This document shows, piece after piece, positions 29,601 through 38,808 of a stretch of 64,000 nucleotides of DNA; position 1 is the first letter of the stretch; the number at the start of each line of letters is the position of its first letter. The notes below the pieces were generated by a model, which ran no database searches, had not been told where the DNA came from, and saw only the letters and a list, made by a program, of their open reading frames with translations. This DNA is from Zoogloea sp. Its GTDB lineage: Bacteria > Pseudomonadota > Gammaproteobacteria > Burkholderiales > Rhodocyclaceae. The stretch covers positions 62,001-126,000 of the forward strand of contig JADKKC010000003.1 in NCBI GenBank assembly GCA_016720685.1. Direction: 5' to 3'. Both the position numbers and the translations under genes were made by a program.

Positions 29601-32072
29601 CTAGGCCGGCGCGTTGCAGGCCCCGATGCCCAGCAGGCCTTCGATCAGGGCGGCAGGCGCCGGCCGCTGGAACAGGAAACCCTGCAGCAGGTCGCACCCC
29701 AGAGCTTTCAGGAAGCGGGCCTGGGCAGCGTTTTCCACGCCCTCGCCCACCACCGTCAGCCCCAGCGCGCGGGACATCGTGACAATGGCGGAAACGATCG
29801 CGCCGCTCTCCCGGTTGTCCGGCAGGTCGACCATGAAGGAGCGGTCGATTTTCAGCGCATGGATCGGGAAGCGCTTGAGATAGCTGAGGCTGGAATAGCC
29901 GGTTCCGAAGTCATCCACGGCGATGCGCAAACCGTGGCTGCGCAGCTCGTCGAGAATGGCGCTGGCCCGCTCGGGCTGATGCATGATGCACGACTCGGTG
30001 AGTTCCAGTTCAAGGCAGGCCGGCGTGAGTGCGCATTCAGCCAGTGCCCCCATCACCGTGGCGATCAGTTCCGGATCGCGGAACTGGCGTGCCGACAGGT
30101 TCACGGCCACCGAAACCTCGGCGGCTCCGGCATCCTGCCAGGCGCGAATCTGGCGACACACGGCCCGCAGCACCCAGGCGCCTATGGGTACGATCAAGCC
30201 TGTCCGCTCGGCCGTCGGCATGAAGGTGTCGGGCTGCAGCAAACCCCGTTCGGGGTGCTGCCAGCGCAGCAAGGCCTCCATCGAGCGAATCCGGCCATTC
30301 GTATCCTGAATCGGCTGGTAGTGGATTTCGAACTGCTGCTCGGCCAGCGCACGACGCAGCTCGGCCTCCTGCAACATCCGCTCGTTGAGCTGGCGGCCCC
30401 ATTCGCTGCAATAAAAAACAAAGCCGTTCTTGCCGAGCTCCTTGGCCCGGTACATGGCATCGTCGGCGGTCACGATCAGGCGGTCGGCGTTCAGCGCATC
30501 TTTGGGATACTGGCCCACGCCAATGCTGCACGACACCTGCAGCAGGTGCCCCTCGAAGTCATACGGCAACTCCATCGCCTCGATGAGCTTGGCACAGACA
30601 CCGGCAACGTCGCCCTCGGACTCGATGCCGGGCAGGATCACGATGAATTCGTCGCCCCCGAGCCGCCCGATGATGTCGGTTTCGCGCACCGTGCTACGCA
30701 GGCGCCGGGCCACCTCACGCAAAAGGGCGTCGCCGGCCTTGTGGCCGAGGGAGTCGTTCACAAACTTGAAGTTGTCCAGGTCGACAAACATCACCGCGAG
30801 CTTCTCGCTGCGCCGCCGGCAGTAGGCCAGCGACTGCTCCAGTTGACGGTTGATGTGGGCACGGTTGGACAAGCCGGTCAGCGCATCGTAATAGGCCACG
30901 TAGACCAGCTGCTCTTCTGCCGAGCGGCGCGCCGTCACGTCCTGCACCTGAACGATGTGATAAAGGGACACCCCTTCGTCGTCGCGCACCACCGACACCG
31001 ACAGCAGCGACCAGACGATGCGCCCGCCGGGCGTCTCGAGGCGCAGCTCGATCTGGAATGTCGCCACCTCGTTGGCGGCAAGGCGCTCGAACTGTTCGTC
31101 GAGCATGGGCCTGTCATCGCTGTGGCACAGCGTGTGCAGGCTCAAGCCGGAAACCGTCGCGGCATCGACATCGAGCATCGCCGCCACAATCCGGTTGGCC
31201 TGCAGGATACGCCCGTCCACCGCCACCAGCGCCATGCCGATGGCCGCGTGCTCGAAGGCCGAATGAAAGCGCTGCTCGCTCTCGGCAAAGGCCCGCTCCA
31301 TCTCGCGCCGCCGGCTGATGTCGCGCATGACCAGCACCGCGCCCATCAAAACGTGCTTGTCGTCCAGGATGGGCGCCGTACTGTGCTCAACGAGGGTCCG
31401 GCAGCCATCGCGGGCCACCACGCAGGCCGAATTCTGGCGGCCCGACAGCCGGCCGCTCGCCAGCGCCTCGGTCACCGGATTGGCGATCATCAGGCCGCCG
31501 TGCTCCTGACGCAGATCCACAATCGTTTCGATGGGCAATCCGAACGCCTCGGCCTGCAAGCAGCCGGTGAGCTGCTCGGCAACCGGATTGACGAAGCGGA
31601 TGCACCCTGTCTCGTCGGTGGCAATCACCGCGTCGCCGATGCAGCGCAGGGTTCTGGCAAACCACTGCTCGCTCCGCCGCAAACGGGATTCCATGCCATG
31701 CTTGACCAGCGCCACCTCGATGGCGGCACGCACGTCATCGGGACGAAAGGGCTTGAGCAAATAGCCATAGGGCGCGGAGTCCCGCGCCCGGCACAATGAG
31801 GCCTCGTCGCGAAAGGCCGTCAGGTAAATCACGGGTACATCCCGCCTCGCGTGCAGCAAGGCAGCGGTCTCGATGCCGTCCCGGCCACCGCCGATAACGA
31901 CATCCATCATCACCAGATCCGGCGCCGTCACTTCGAACAACTCGATCGCCTGCTCGCTGCTTGCCGCGATTCCTGTGACCTCATAGCCGTAATCCTCGAG
32001 GCGTTGCGCCAGATCCATGGCAATGATCGCCTCGTCCTCTACGATCAAAACCCTGATCTGCTTGTCCCTCAT
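29601..32072 (-). CDS. Receiver-PAS-PAS-GGDEF-EAL signalling protein
   Basis: 823 residues, cytosolic. In order: receiver (RVLIVEDEAIIAMDLAQRL, Asp near 57, Lys in YGYLLKPFRPDD); two PAS domains (SEQWFARTLRCIGDAVIATDE, and SEQRFHSAFEHAAIGMALVA); a GGDEF domain (AYYDALTGLSNRAHINRQLE, RLGGDEFIVILPG); and an EAL domain (SMEALLRWQHPERG, VSVAVNLSARQF, AVDDFGTGYSSLSYLKRFPIHALKIDRSFM). Both catalytic motifs are intact, so it could make and/or break cyclic-di-GMP. GGGAGG precedes the ATG. The partner kinase is unknown; convergence with narL may be coincidental. Confidence 0.92.
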   Translation of the reverse strand: MRDKQIRVLIVEDEAIIAMDLAQRLEDYGYEVTGIAASSEQAIELFEVTAPDLVMMDVVIGGGRDGIETAALLHARRDVPVIYLTAFRDEASLCRARDSAPYGYLLKPFRPDDVRAAIEVALVKHGMESRLRRSEQWFARTLRCIGDAVIATDETGCIRFVNPVAEQLTGCLQAEAFGLPIETIVDLRQEHGGLMIANPVTEALASGRLSGRQNSACVVARDGCRTLVEHSTAPILDDKHVLMGAVLVMRDISRRREMERAFAESEQRFHSAFEHAAIGMALVAVDGRILQANRIVAAMLDVDAATVSGLSLHTLCHSDDRPMLDEQFERLAANEVATFQIELRLETPGGRIVWSLLSVSVVRDDEGVSLYHIVQVQDVTARRSAEEQLVYVAYYDALTGLSNRAHINRQLEQSLAYCRRRSEKLAVMFVDLDNFKFVNDSLGHKAGDALLREVARRLRSTVRETDIIGRLGGDEFIVILPGIESEGDVAGVCAKLIEAMELPYDFEGHLLQVSCSIGVGQYPKDALNADRLIVTADDAMYRAKELGKNGFVFYCSEWGRQLNERMLQEAELRRALAEQQFEIHYQPIQDTNGRIRSMEALLRWQHPERGLLQPDTFMPTAERTGLIVPIGAWVLRAVCRQIRAWQDAGAAEVSVAVNLSARQFRDPELIATVMGALAECALTPACLELELTESCIMHQPERASAILDELRSHGLRIAVDDFGTGYSSLSYLKRFPIHALKIDRSFMVDLPDNRESGAIVSAIVTMSRALGLTVVGEGVENAAQARFLKALGCDLLQGFLFQRPAPAALIEGLLGIGACNAPA

Positions 32073-32314
32073 GCTGGCTCCCTCCCCGAGGCGACCCGGG
32101 CACGTTTTATTTATATGACACCGAGTGTGATTTAACGGAGCCGGAATCTATAACTTAAGTGATAAGTTTCCGACATCTGGCCGCCGCTGTCCGGCGGCCT
32201 GCCCGGCGGCAAGGCATGCACAACCCGCGAACGCTTCGGCGCTTTCGCGGTCGACCTTGCACCCGGAAAAATGTAACGTCCGTCCGGGCCAATCGAATGC
32301 GGTGGAGAACACGA

Positions 32315-34459
32315 GTGAAAAAACGAATCATCTGGACCTTGCTGGCAACATTCTGCGCGGCGCAAACCTCCGCCCAGGAGGCGCAGCCCGTGTCCCGCCT
32401 GGCGCCCACCGCCGACCACGCCCAGACCGCCTACCTGAGCTCCCAGATCCTCGGGCGCTATCACTACAAGACCGTTCCTCTCGACGACGCCATGTCGGAG
32501 AAGATCTTCGAGCGCTACCTCAAGTCCCTCGACCCCGAACGGCTGTTCTTCACCCAGGCCGACATCGACAGTTTTGCCGACGCCCGCACCCGCCTCGACG
32601 ATGCGATCCTGCGCGGCAACCTTTCGATGCCCTTCGCGATGTTCCAGCGCTACGAGCAGCGCGTCACCGAGCGCCTCACCTACGCACGCGAACTGCTCGA
32701 CCAGAGCTTCGATTTCACCGCCAAGGAAAGCTACCCCTACGCCCGCGACAAAGCCCCGTGGTCCGCCGACGACGCCCAGGTGCGCGAGCTGTGGAGAAAG
32801 CGCGTCAAGAACGACTGGCTGCGCCTGCGCCTCGCCGGCAAGGACGACAAAGCCATCCGCGAAACCCTCGCCAAGCGCTACGACAACTACCTCGCCCGCG
32901 CCACCCGCAATAAAAGCGACGACGTATTCCAGGTGTTCATGAACGCCTACGCCATGTCCATCGAGCCCCACACCAACTATCTGGGGCGCAGCGCAGCAGA
33001 CGATTTCGACATCTCCATGCGCCTCTCGCTGGTTGGCATCGGCGCCGTGCTCCAGGAGCGCGACGACTACATCACCATCCGCGAACTGGTGCCCGGCGGC
33101 CCCGCCGCCCGCTCGAACCGGCTTGCCGTCGGCGACCGCATCGTCGGCGTGGGCCAGGGCGACAACGGCAGCGTGACCGACGTCGTCGGCGCGCGGGTGG
33201 ACGAAGCCGTCAAGCTGATCCGCGGCGCCAAGGATTCCAAGGTCGTGCTCGATGTGCTGCCCGCCGATGCGGGCCAGGACGGCAAGCACAAGCAGGTCGC
33301 TCTCGTCCGCGACAAGATCAAGCTCGAAGAACAGGCCGCCCGCAAGTCCGTCATCAAGCTTGGCGAAGGCTCCAACGCCCGCAAGGTCGGCGTGATCAAC
33401 CTGCCAACCTTCTACGAGGATTTCGACGGCCGCCGCAAGGGCGACAAGGATTACCGCAGCGCCAGCCGCGACGTCGCCCGGCTGGTGGATGAACTCCGGA
33501 AAGAAAAGGTCGATGGCCTGCTCATCGACCTGCGCAACAACGGCGGCGGCTCCCTGCGCGAAGCCGTGGAACTCACCGGCCTCTTCATCGACAAGGGCCC
33601 GGTCGTGCAGCAGCGCCGCCCCGACGGCAAGATCGGCGTCGAAAGCGACGAACATGCCGGCGTTGCCTGGGACGGCCCCCTCGCCGTGCTGATCAACCGC
33701 GGCTCCGCATCCGCCTCCGAGATTTTCGCCGCCGCCCTGCAGGACTACGGCCGCGCTCCGATCATCGGCGAGCCCAGCTTCGGCAAGGGTACCGTGCAAA
33801 CGCTGATCAACCTGGACGACATCGCACGCAACGACAAGCCCAAGTTTGGCGACCTCAAGATGACCGTCGCCCAGTTCTTCCGGGTGAACGGCGGCACCAC
33901 ACAATTGCGTGGCGTAACCCCCGACATCCGCTTCCCGTCGCTTGCCGACGACGAAAGCTACGGCGAAGCCAGCTACGACAACGCCCTGCCCTGGATCCAG
34001 ATCAAGGCCGCCGATTTCCGCCCGGCCAGCGACCTCGGCATCCGCCTGCCCGACCTGCAGCGCCGCCACCAGGCCCGCGTCGCCAGGGACAAGGATTTCC
34101 AGCAACTGCTCGAAGACGTCACCGAATTCAAGCGCCTGCGCGAAACCAAGCTCCTGTCCCTCAACGAAACCGACCGCCGCAAGGAAAAGGACAAGCAGGA
34201 AGCCCGCCTCAAGGCCCGCGAAAAAGGCAACGGCAAGGACAAGCTCGCTGCGCTGCAGGACGACGGCCTGCAATCCGGCGAACGCAGCCTGGCAGCCGAC
34301 CTCGCCGCCGAAAAGGCCCGCAAGGACACCAAGGACGTCCTCCTCACCGAAGCGGCCCGCATCGTCGGCGACGCCTCGGAACTTGTCGCCAACCGCACCC
34401 AGCTCGCCATGCGCGAGCGGGCATCAAACGGACAGCCAAAGGCAACGCTGGTGCGGTAA
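32315..34459 (+). CDS. prc: Carboxy-terminal processing protease, Prc/Tsp (S41A)
   Basis: A periplasmic tail-specific protease, about 714 residues. GTG 32315, with GGAG 7 nt upstream, gives the signal peptide MKKRIIWTLLATFCAAQTSAQ. Then comes the Prc N-terminal domain (LDPERLFFTQADIDSF), a PDZ domain (SLVGIGAVLQERDDYITIRELVPGGPA) and the S41 core (LLIDLRNNGGGSLREAVELTGLFI; serine in NRGSASASEIFAAAL; lysine in EPSFGKGTVQ). The charged C-terminal region is typical. Known roles are processing of PBP3 and turnover of tagged envelope proteins. Confidence 0.94.
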   Translation: MKKRIIWTLLATFCAAQTSAQEAQPVSRLAPTADHAQTAYLSSQILGRYHYKTVPLDDAMSEKIFERYLKSLDPERLFFTQADIDSFADARTRLDDAILRGNLSMPFAMFQRYEQRVTERLTYARELLDQSFDFTAKESYPYARDKAPWSADDAQVRELWRKRVKNDWLRLRLAGKDDKAIRETLAKRYDNYLARATRNKSDDVFQVFMNAYAMSIEPHTNYLGRSAADDFDISMRLSLVGIGAVLQERDDYITIRELVPGGPAARSNRLAVGDRIVGVGQGDNGSVTDVVGARVDEAVKLIRGAKDSKVVLDVLPADAGQDGKHKQVALVRDKIKLEEQAARKSVIKLGEGSNARKVGVINLPTFYEDFDGRRKGDKDYRSASRDVARLVDELRKEKVDGLLIDLRNNGGGSLREAVELTGLFIDKGPVVQQRRPDGKIGVESDEHAGVAWDGPLAVLINRGSASASEIFAAALQDYGRAPIIGEPSFGKGTVQTLINLDDIARNDKPKFGDLKMTVAQFFRVNGGTTQLRGVTPDIRFPSLADDESYGEASYDNALPWIQIKAADFRPASDLGIRLPDLQRRHQARVARDKDFQQLLEDVTEFKRLRETKLLSLNETDRRKEKDKQEARLKAREKGNGKDKLAALQDDGLQSGERSLAADLAAEKARKDTKDVLLTEAARIVGDASELVANRTQLAMRERASNGQPKATLVR

Positions 34460-34501
34460 AGCCAGGCCTCCACGCTCCGCAGCCAGCTGGAGAAAGGCAA
34501 C

Positions 34502-34529
34502 AAAAAAGCGTCCCGACGGACGCTTTTTT
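34502..34529 (+). terminator. Bidirectional terminator between prc and the hemolysin-III gene
   Basis: A perfect 12-bp stem (AAAAAAGCGTCC/GGACGCTTTTTT, loop CGAC) has A- and T-runs on both sides, so it can end transcripts from either of these converging genes. Confidence 0.9.
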
Positions 34530-34555
34530 GTTGCCTGACGAAATTTCGAGAACCC

Positions 34556-35200
34556 CTAGCCGGCGTACCAGAGCACGGCGAAGAAATGGCAGGTCGTCCC
34601 GGCCATCACAAAAAGGTGCCAGATGAAATGCCCGAACTTCAGGCGCGCATCGGTCAGGTAGAAAACAACACCCCCCGTGTAGGCCAGCCCGCCGGCAACC
34701 AGCCACACCAGACCGGTCATGGACACCCGCTCCATCAGCGGAACGGCAGCGATGACCACCAGCCAGCCCATCGCCAGGTAAAGGCCGGTGGACAGGTAGG
34801 GATTCGACAAGCGGTCAAAGGTCTTCAACAACAGGCCTGCCGCCGCCAGCCCCCAGACCAGTCCAAACAGGGTCCAGCCCCAGGCGCCGTCGAGCACGCC
34901 CAGCGCGAAGGGCGTGTAGCTCCCGGCGATGAAGAGGTAGATCGCCCCGTGATCCACCTTTGCCAGACGACGCTTGGCCGTTTCCCTGCCCGACGGCATC
35001 GCGTGGTAGAGCGTTGAACTGAGGTAGAGCAAGACCATGGTGGTGGCAAAGATGCACGCACCCACGATATTCGCCGCGCTGCCCTCCTTCGCCGTCACGA
35101 CGATCAATACCGGTGCAGCGGCCAAAGCCAGCACAAAGCCAACTCCGTGACTGACACTGTTGGCGATTTCCTCGGCGGCTGACTGGATACGGTCCTGCAT
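34556..35200 (-). CDS. Hemolysin III / PAQR family membrane protein (TrhA-like)
   Basis: A 214-residue protein with seven predicted membrane helices. Family motifs: ANSVSHGVGFVLALAA near the N-terminus, TMVLLYLSSTLYHAMPSG, AKVDHGAIYLFIAGSYTPFALG and the C-terminal FIWHLFVMAGTTCHFFAVLWY; the conserved Ser/His/Asp residues resemble a metal site. Homologues affect membrane fluidity (TrhA). The ATG at 35200 has AGGAAG before it; an ATG at 35269 lacks one. Confidence 0.9.
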   Translation of the reverse strand: MQDRIQSAAEEIANSVSHGVGFVLALAAAPVLIVVTAKEGSAANIVGACIFATTMVLLYLSSTLYHAMPSGRETAKRRLAKVDHGAIYLFIAGSYTPFALGVLDGAWGWTLFGLVWGLAAAGLLLKTFDRLSNPYLSTGLYLAMGWLVVIAAVPLMERVSMTGLVWLVAGGLAYTGGVVFYLTDARLKFGHFIWHLFVMAGTTCHFFAVLWYAG

Positions 35201-35302
35201 GAGCTTCCTTCCATCGGACACAAAAACAGCAGTTGGACCAGGCCGCGCCGGGAAGGTTGCAATCACCAAAGGCCGATCAGCCGCGGCCGTGCGCGCTGTT
35301 TT

Positions 35303-35686
35303 TTAGCGACTACTGCCGTAAGGGCGTGTCAGCACCTCGAGAACATGTCCATCCGGATCCTCGAAATACACGCCTCGCCCGCCATCACCGTGGTTGATCT
35401 CGCCGGTCCGGGTTTTGCCCGGATCGGCCCAGAACGGCAGCCCACGCTCGCGAATTCGCGCAAAAACCGCGTCGAACTCGGCCTCACCGATCAGGAAGGC
35501 ATAGTGCTGGGGCGTCACCGGCGCTGCGGTCTGCTGAAAATCGAGACTCACGCCGTTATCAGCCTGGACCACCCGGAACGGGCCAAAAGGCACCGGCGCG
35601 GCCAGACCCAGAATCTCGGCCAGAAAAACCGCAGAGGCATGGCTGTCGCGGGCATGCACGATGGTGTGATTGAACTGGATTGTCAT
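35303..35686 (-). CDS. VOC family protein (glyoxalase/dioxygenase fold)
   Basis: A 127-residue protein with paired beta-alpha-beta-beta-beta units: MTIQFNHTIVHARDSHASAVFLAEILGL at the N-terminus and GRGVYFEDPDGHVLEVLTRPYG at the C-terminus, the latter typical of VOC metal enzymes. The ATG at 35686 has GGAGG upstream. The substrate cannot be told; related proteins include glyoxalases and antibiotic-binding proteins. Confidence 0.85.
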   Translation of the reverse strand: MTIQFNHTIVHARDSHASAVFLAEILGLAAPVPFGPFRVVQADNGVSLDFQQTAAPVTPQHYAFLIGEAEFDAVFARIRERGLPFWADPGKTRTGEINHGDGGRGVYFEDPDGHVLEVLTRPYGSSR

Positions 35687-35742
35687 GGCATCCTCCGTTG
35701 ATGTGACGTGAGGCAATGAGTCCTGCCCTTACCGCCCCGAAA

Positions 35743-36309
35743 CTAGCGGTCGGGCATGGCCCGGGCGCCCGGCCGTGTGCCAAACAGGCTGTCCCAGACG
35801 CTGCTGAGCGTACCGAAGGCCAGGCCTTCGTGGCCATGGTGATGAAAATCATGGTAGCGCCAGCGCTCACCCAGCCATCTTTTGCGGCTGCACTCGGCCC
35901 GGTGCAATTGGTAATGAACGAGTTCGTGCGCCAGATGGCCCAGGATCAGACCACCCGAAAAGACCACGGCCTGACCCCGACTGGCCCACAGCAGCAGCGG
36001 CGCCCCGGCCAGCCCCAGAACCAGCATCAGGCTGAACAGCAGCGGCGTACGCATGGGCACCTCCGGGTGCCAGTGATGTTCCAGATGCCAGCGCCTGAAA
36101 GGTTCAATACGGTGCAGGATGAAGCGGTGCAGCAGGTATTCCGCCAGCGTCCACACAGCCAGTCCGAACACCAGCAGGCCGGCGGCAGCGGTCAGATCCA
36201 CGTCCGCCGTGTGCAAGCACTCGCGTATCAGCAAGCCGAGCGCTACCAAAGGCAGCAGCACTGTCTGCGGAAATGCGAGCGCGGGCCCCATTGAGCGGAA
36301 ATCAACCAT
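35743..36309 (-). CDS. Fatty-acid hydroxylase / sterol desaturase family membrane protein
   Basis: 188 residues with several hydrophobic helices and the di-iron histidine boxes of the family: HRFILH, HLEHHWHPE, HELVHY and HDFHHHGHE. This pattern fits fatty-acid hydroxylases (FA2H-type). GAGGAGAT 7 nt upstream marks ATG 36309; a longer in-frame leader is unlikely. It lies alone before the tRNA-Ser locus. The substrate is presumed to be a membrane lipid, with no direct evidence. Confidence 0.85.
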   Translation of the reverse strand: MVDFRSMGPALAFPQTVLLPLVALGLLIRECLHTADVDLTAAAGLLVFGLAVWTLAEYLLHRFILHRIEPFRRWHLEHHWHPEVPMRTPLLFSLMLVLGLAGAPLLLWASRGQAVVFSGGLILGHLAHELVHYQLHRAECSRKRWLGERWRYHDFHHHGHEGLAFGTLSSVWDSLFGTRPGARAMPDR

Positions 36310-36755
36310 CGCGATATCTCCTCGAACGCCTGCCCACTCACATGGCCGCGACCACGTCCCCACTCCATTCAGGCCGGCGTACGCACGGTTTTGTTCCCCG
36401 CCCGAATGTAGCGGGACAAGATGGCAAGGTCTGTTGGGCAACGCACACGGCGCGGCTGCATCATTTCGGTCAGCACTGACCGACCTGCCCTTTCCCCGAA
36501 AGGATTGATGACACGCGCACGGTTTTTTGGGGGAACGAAAGCGATGAGCCGGTTCAAGATCACCGGTCGCACTTACAGCCAGGCCACCGTCCAAAGGATT
36601 CTCACGAACGGGCAGGCAGGGAGATCGCCGGATACTACTTCTGAGGAAGCGCGCAAAACCTGACGAAAACCCTCTAAAAATCCGAGCCTTACATTCGTCC
36701 TTCCCACGAGGCACCCGCCTATGCGCTTTAGATCAGGTGCATCATGTTCTACAAA
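36310..36755. other. Gene-poor stretch between fatty-acid hydroxylase gene and tRNA-Ser
   Basis: About 445 bp without a convincing gene. Short frames exist on both strands but none has a ribosome site plus recognisable product. GCACGGTTTT occurs at about 36381 and again near 36518. The stretch is somewhat less GC-rich than its surroundings. It lies directly beyond the tRNA-Ser 3' end, a usual site for integration, but no integrase or attachment-site copy was seen. Confidence 0.5.
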
Positions 36756-36785
36756 GTAGAAACGCCCCTTACGGGGCGTTTCTAC
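36756..36785 (-). terminator. Terminator after tRNA-Ser
   Basis: A perfect 13-bp stem (GTAGAAACGCCCC/GGGGCGTTTCTAC, loop TTAC) ends 9 nt beyond the tRNA 3' end on the minus strand. Confidence 0.85.
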
Positions 36786-36794
36786 TTGACTCAT

Positions 36795-36884
36795 TGGCGG
36801 AAAGGGTGAGATTCGAACTCACGGTACGCCTAAACGTACACCGGATTTCGAGTCCGGCGCATTCGACCACTCTGCCACCTTTCC
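36795..36884 (-). tRNA. tRNA-Ser (anticodon CGA)
   Basis: A 90-nt class II tRNA that includes an encoded CCA end. The acceptor GGAAAGG pairs with CCTTTCC, with discriminator G. The anticodon stem CGGA/TCCG holds the loop CTCGAAA, so the anticodon is CGA, reading UCG. A long variable arm (GTACGTTTAGGCGTAC) and T-loop GTTCGAATC are visible. It is followed by a strong hairpin. serS lies 0.5 kb upstream on the same strand. Confidence 0.95.
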
Positions 36885-36931
36885 GCTCGAAGCCCGCAAG
36901 TATATAGAGGCTTTCTGGAATATCAAGTTTT

Positions 36932-37297
36932 TTATGCGGGCTTTACTGCACGCGCTGCGGTAAATTCATCGTAGGCACGCACGGCTTCGGCGGCGTACAT
37001 CAGGCTGGGGCCGCCGCCCATGTAGGTGCAGATACCAAGGGTTTCCATCAATTGCTCGCGGGTGACGCCAAGACGGATCAGTGCCTTGACGTGAAAACCG
37101 ATGCAGCCGTCGCAATGGACCGAAACCCCGATCGCAAGGGCGATCAGCTCCTTGTCGAGGGCGCTCAGGGCCCCCGCCTTCATCGCCTCCTTGGCCATGC
37201 TGCCAAAGCCCTTCATGGTGTCGGGAATTTCAGCGCGGAGGGCTTCCATGCCTTTGGTGAGGTCGGTGGTGATCTGGACGAAGGATTTGCTGCTCAT
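36932..37297 (-). CDS. Carboxymuconolactone decarboxylase family protein (AhpD-like)
   Basis: 121 residues, all helical. It has the peroxiredoxin-partner motif VHCDGCIGFHVKALIRLG (CxxC with the following His), so a thiol-redox activity like AhpD is more likely than decarboxylation. GGAG precedes the ATG. A strongly conserved inverted repeat covers the promoter at 37311-37340, so expression is likely under a repressor not present in the window. Confidence 0.88.
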   Translation of the reverse strand: MSSKSFVQITTDLTKGMEALRAEIPDTMKGFGSMAKEAMKAGALSALDKELIALAIGVSVHCDGCIGFHVKALIRLGVTREQLMETLGICTYMGGGPSLMYAAEAVRAYDEFTAARAVKPA

Positions 37298-37310
37298 GAC
37301 ATCGGCTCCG

Positions 37311-37340
37311 TATATTAGATTTATATAATAATCTAATATA
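37311..37340. promoter_or_regulatory. Long AT-rich palindromic operator before the AhpD-like gene
   Basis: TATATTAGAT at 37311-37320 and its exact inverse ATCTAATATA at 37331-37340 flank ten AT bases. Its centre is about 28 bp upstream of the ATG at 37297. AT-rich long imperfect palindromes of this kind are typical of ArsR-family (for example BigR/SqrR) repressors that sense sulfide or metals. Which protein binds is unknown. Confidence 0.65.
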
Positions 37341-37359
37341 CACGATCACCGAACCGCTG

Positions 37360-37387
37360 AAAACCGGGCGAGTTGAAGCTCGCCCGG
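37360..37387 (-). terminator. Terminator after serS
   Basis: A 9-bp stem (CCGGGCGAG/CTCGCCCGG, 37364-37387) is followed on the minus strand by TTTTC. It separates serS from the AhpD-like gene. Confidence 0.8.
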
Positions 37388-37396
37388 CGTGGTCAC

Positions 37397-38683
37397 TCAG
37401 TTCGCAGGCTGAAGAACCGTGATGCCGCCCATGTACGCTTGCAGCGCCGCCGGCACGCGCACCGAGCCGTCCGCCTGCTGGTAGTTCTCGAGTACCGCAA
37501 CGAGCGTGCGCCCCACCGCCAGGCCGGAACCATTGAGCGTGGCGAGCACTTCGTTCTTGCCCTGGGCGTTCTTGAAACGGGCCTGCATGCGGCGCGCCTG
37601 GAAGCTTTCGAAGCACGAGCAGGACGAGATTTCGCGGTAGGTATTCTGGGCCGGCAGCCAGACTTCAAGGTCGTAAGTCTTGGCTGCGCCAAAGCCCATG
37701 TCGCCGGTGCACAGCACAATCTTGCGGTACGGCAGTTCGAGCTTCTGCAGGATGGCTTCGGCGTGGCGGGTGAGTTCTTCCAGCGCATCCCAGGCTTTTT
37801 CAGGCTGCTCGATGCGGACGAGTTCGACCTTGTCGAACTGGTGCTGGCGAATCATGCCGCGGGTGTCCTTGCCGTAGCTGCCCGCCTCGGAACGGAAGCA
37901 CGGGGTATGGCAGACGAACTTCAGCGGCAGCGAATCCAGCGGCACGATCTCGTCGCGCACGATGTTGGTGACCGGAACTTCGGCGGTGGGAATCAGGTAG
38001 AACTTGCTGCCGTCCGCCTTGGGCACCGAGAACAGCTCTTCCTCGAACTTGGGCAACTGGCCGGTGCCGTACATGCTGGCGGCGTTGACCATGTAGGGCG
38101 TGTAGAGCTCGGTGTAGCCGTGCTCAGCCGTGTGGGTGTCCAGCATGAACTGGGCCAGCGCGCGGTGCAGGCGAGCCAGGCTGCCCTTCATCAGGGTGAA
38201 GCGGGCGCCGGAAATCTTTACTGCCGTTTCAAAATCCAGGCCGCCCAGACGGGTGCCGATATCCACGTGGTCGCGCACCTCGAAGTCGAAGCTGGCGGGC
38301 GTGCCCCAGCGGCTGACCTCGACGTTGTCTTCTTCGGACTTGCCAACCGGCACGCTGTCGTGGGGAAGGTTCGGCAGGGCGGCGACGAAGGCATTGAAGC
38401 GCTCGAGCAGTTCAGCCAGGGCAACTTCGTTGGCTTTGAGTTCGTCGCCGATGCCGGCAACTTCGGCGAGCACCGCGGAGGCATCCTCGCCTTTGCCCTT
38501 GAGCTGGCCAACCTGCTTGGACAAGGCATTGCGACGGGCCTGGAGATCCTGGGTACGGGTCTGGCGCGTCTTGCGCTCGTCCTCGAGGGCCTGGAAGGCG
38601 GCGGCATCAAGGCTCATGCCGCGGGTAGCGAGACGCTCCGCAACAAAATCCAGTCGGGCACGAAGCAATTGAACATCAAGCAT
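37397..38683 (-). CDS. serS: Seryl-tRNA synthetase
   Basis: Charges tRNA-Ser with serine. 428 residues with an N-terminal coiled-coil arm (MLDVQLLRARLDFVAERLATRG through about residue 100) and the class II core: LIPTAEVPVTNIV, CFRSEAGSYGKDTRGMIRQHQFDKVELV (motif 2) and LAVGRTLVAVLENYQ (motif 3). AGGGA sits 5 nt before the ATG. It lies upstream of tRNA-Ser on the same strand. Confidence 0.97.
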   Translation of the reverse strand: MLDVQLLRARLDFVAERLATRGMSLDAAAFQALEDERKTRQTRTQDLQARRNALSKQVGQLKGKGEDASAVLAEVAGIGDELKANEVALAELLERFNAFVAALPNLPHDSVPVGKSEEDNVEVSRWGTPASFDFEVRDHVDIGTRLGGLDFETAVKISGARFTLMKGSLARLHRALAQFMLDTHTAEHGYTELYTPYMVNAASMYGTGQLPKFEEELFSVPKADGSKFYLIPTAEVPVTNIVRDEIVPLDSLPLKFVCHTPCFRSEAGSYGKDTRGMIRQHQFDKVELVRIEQPEKAWDALEELTRHAEAILQKLELPYRKIVLCTGDMGFGAAKTYDLEVWLPAQNTYREISSCSCFESFQARRMQARFKNAQGKNEVLATLNGSGLAVGRTLVAVLENYQQADGSVRVPAALQAYMGGITVLQPAN

Positions 38684-38808
38684 GACAATCCCTATTCAAA
38701 TCGGAAAACCGGTGTATCGATAGCGCCACGGCCCGGAAGTTGCTTCTCGCGGACCCGGCTTTCAGTTATATTGCACCGCAACATGCAGCAATCAGCTTGC
38801 ATAGCAGA

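Noticed and set aside
36544..36663. Possible small protein starting MSRFKITGRTYSQATVQ
   Set aside because: No ribosome site, no recognisable family, and it lies in a non-coding-looking spacer.
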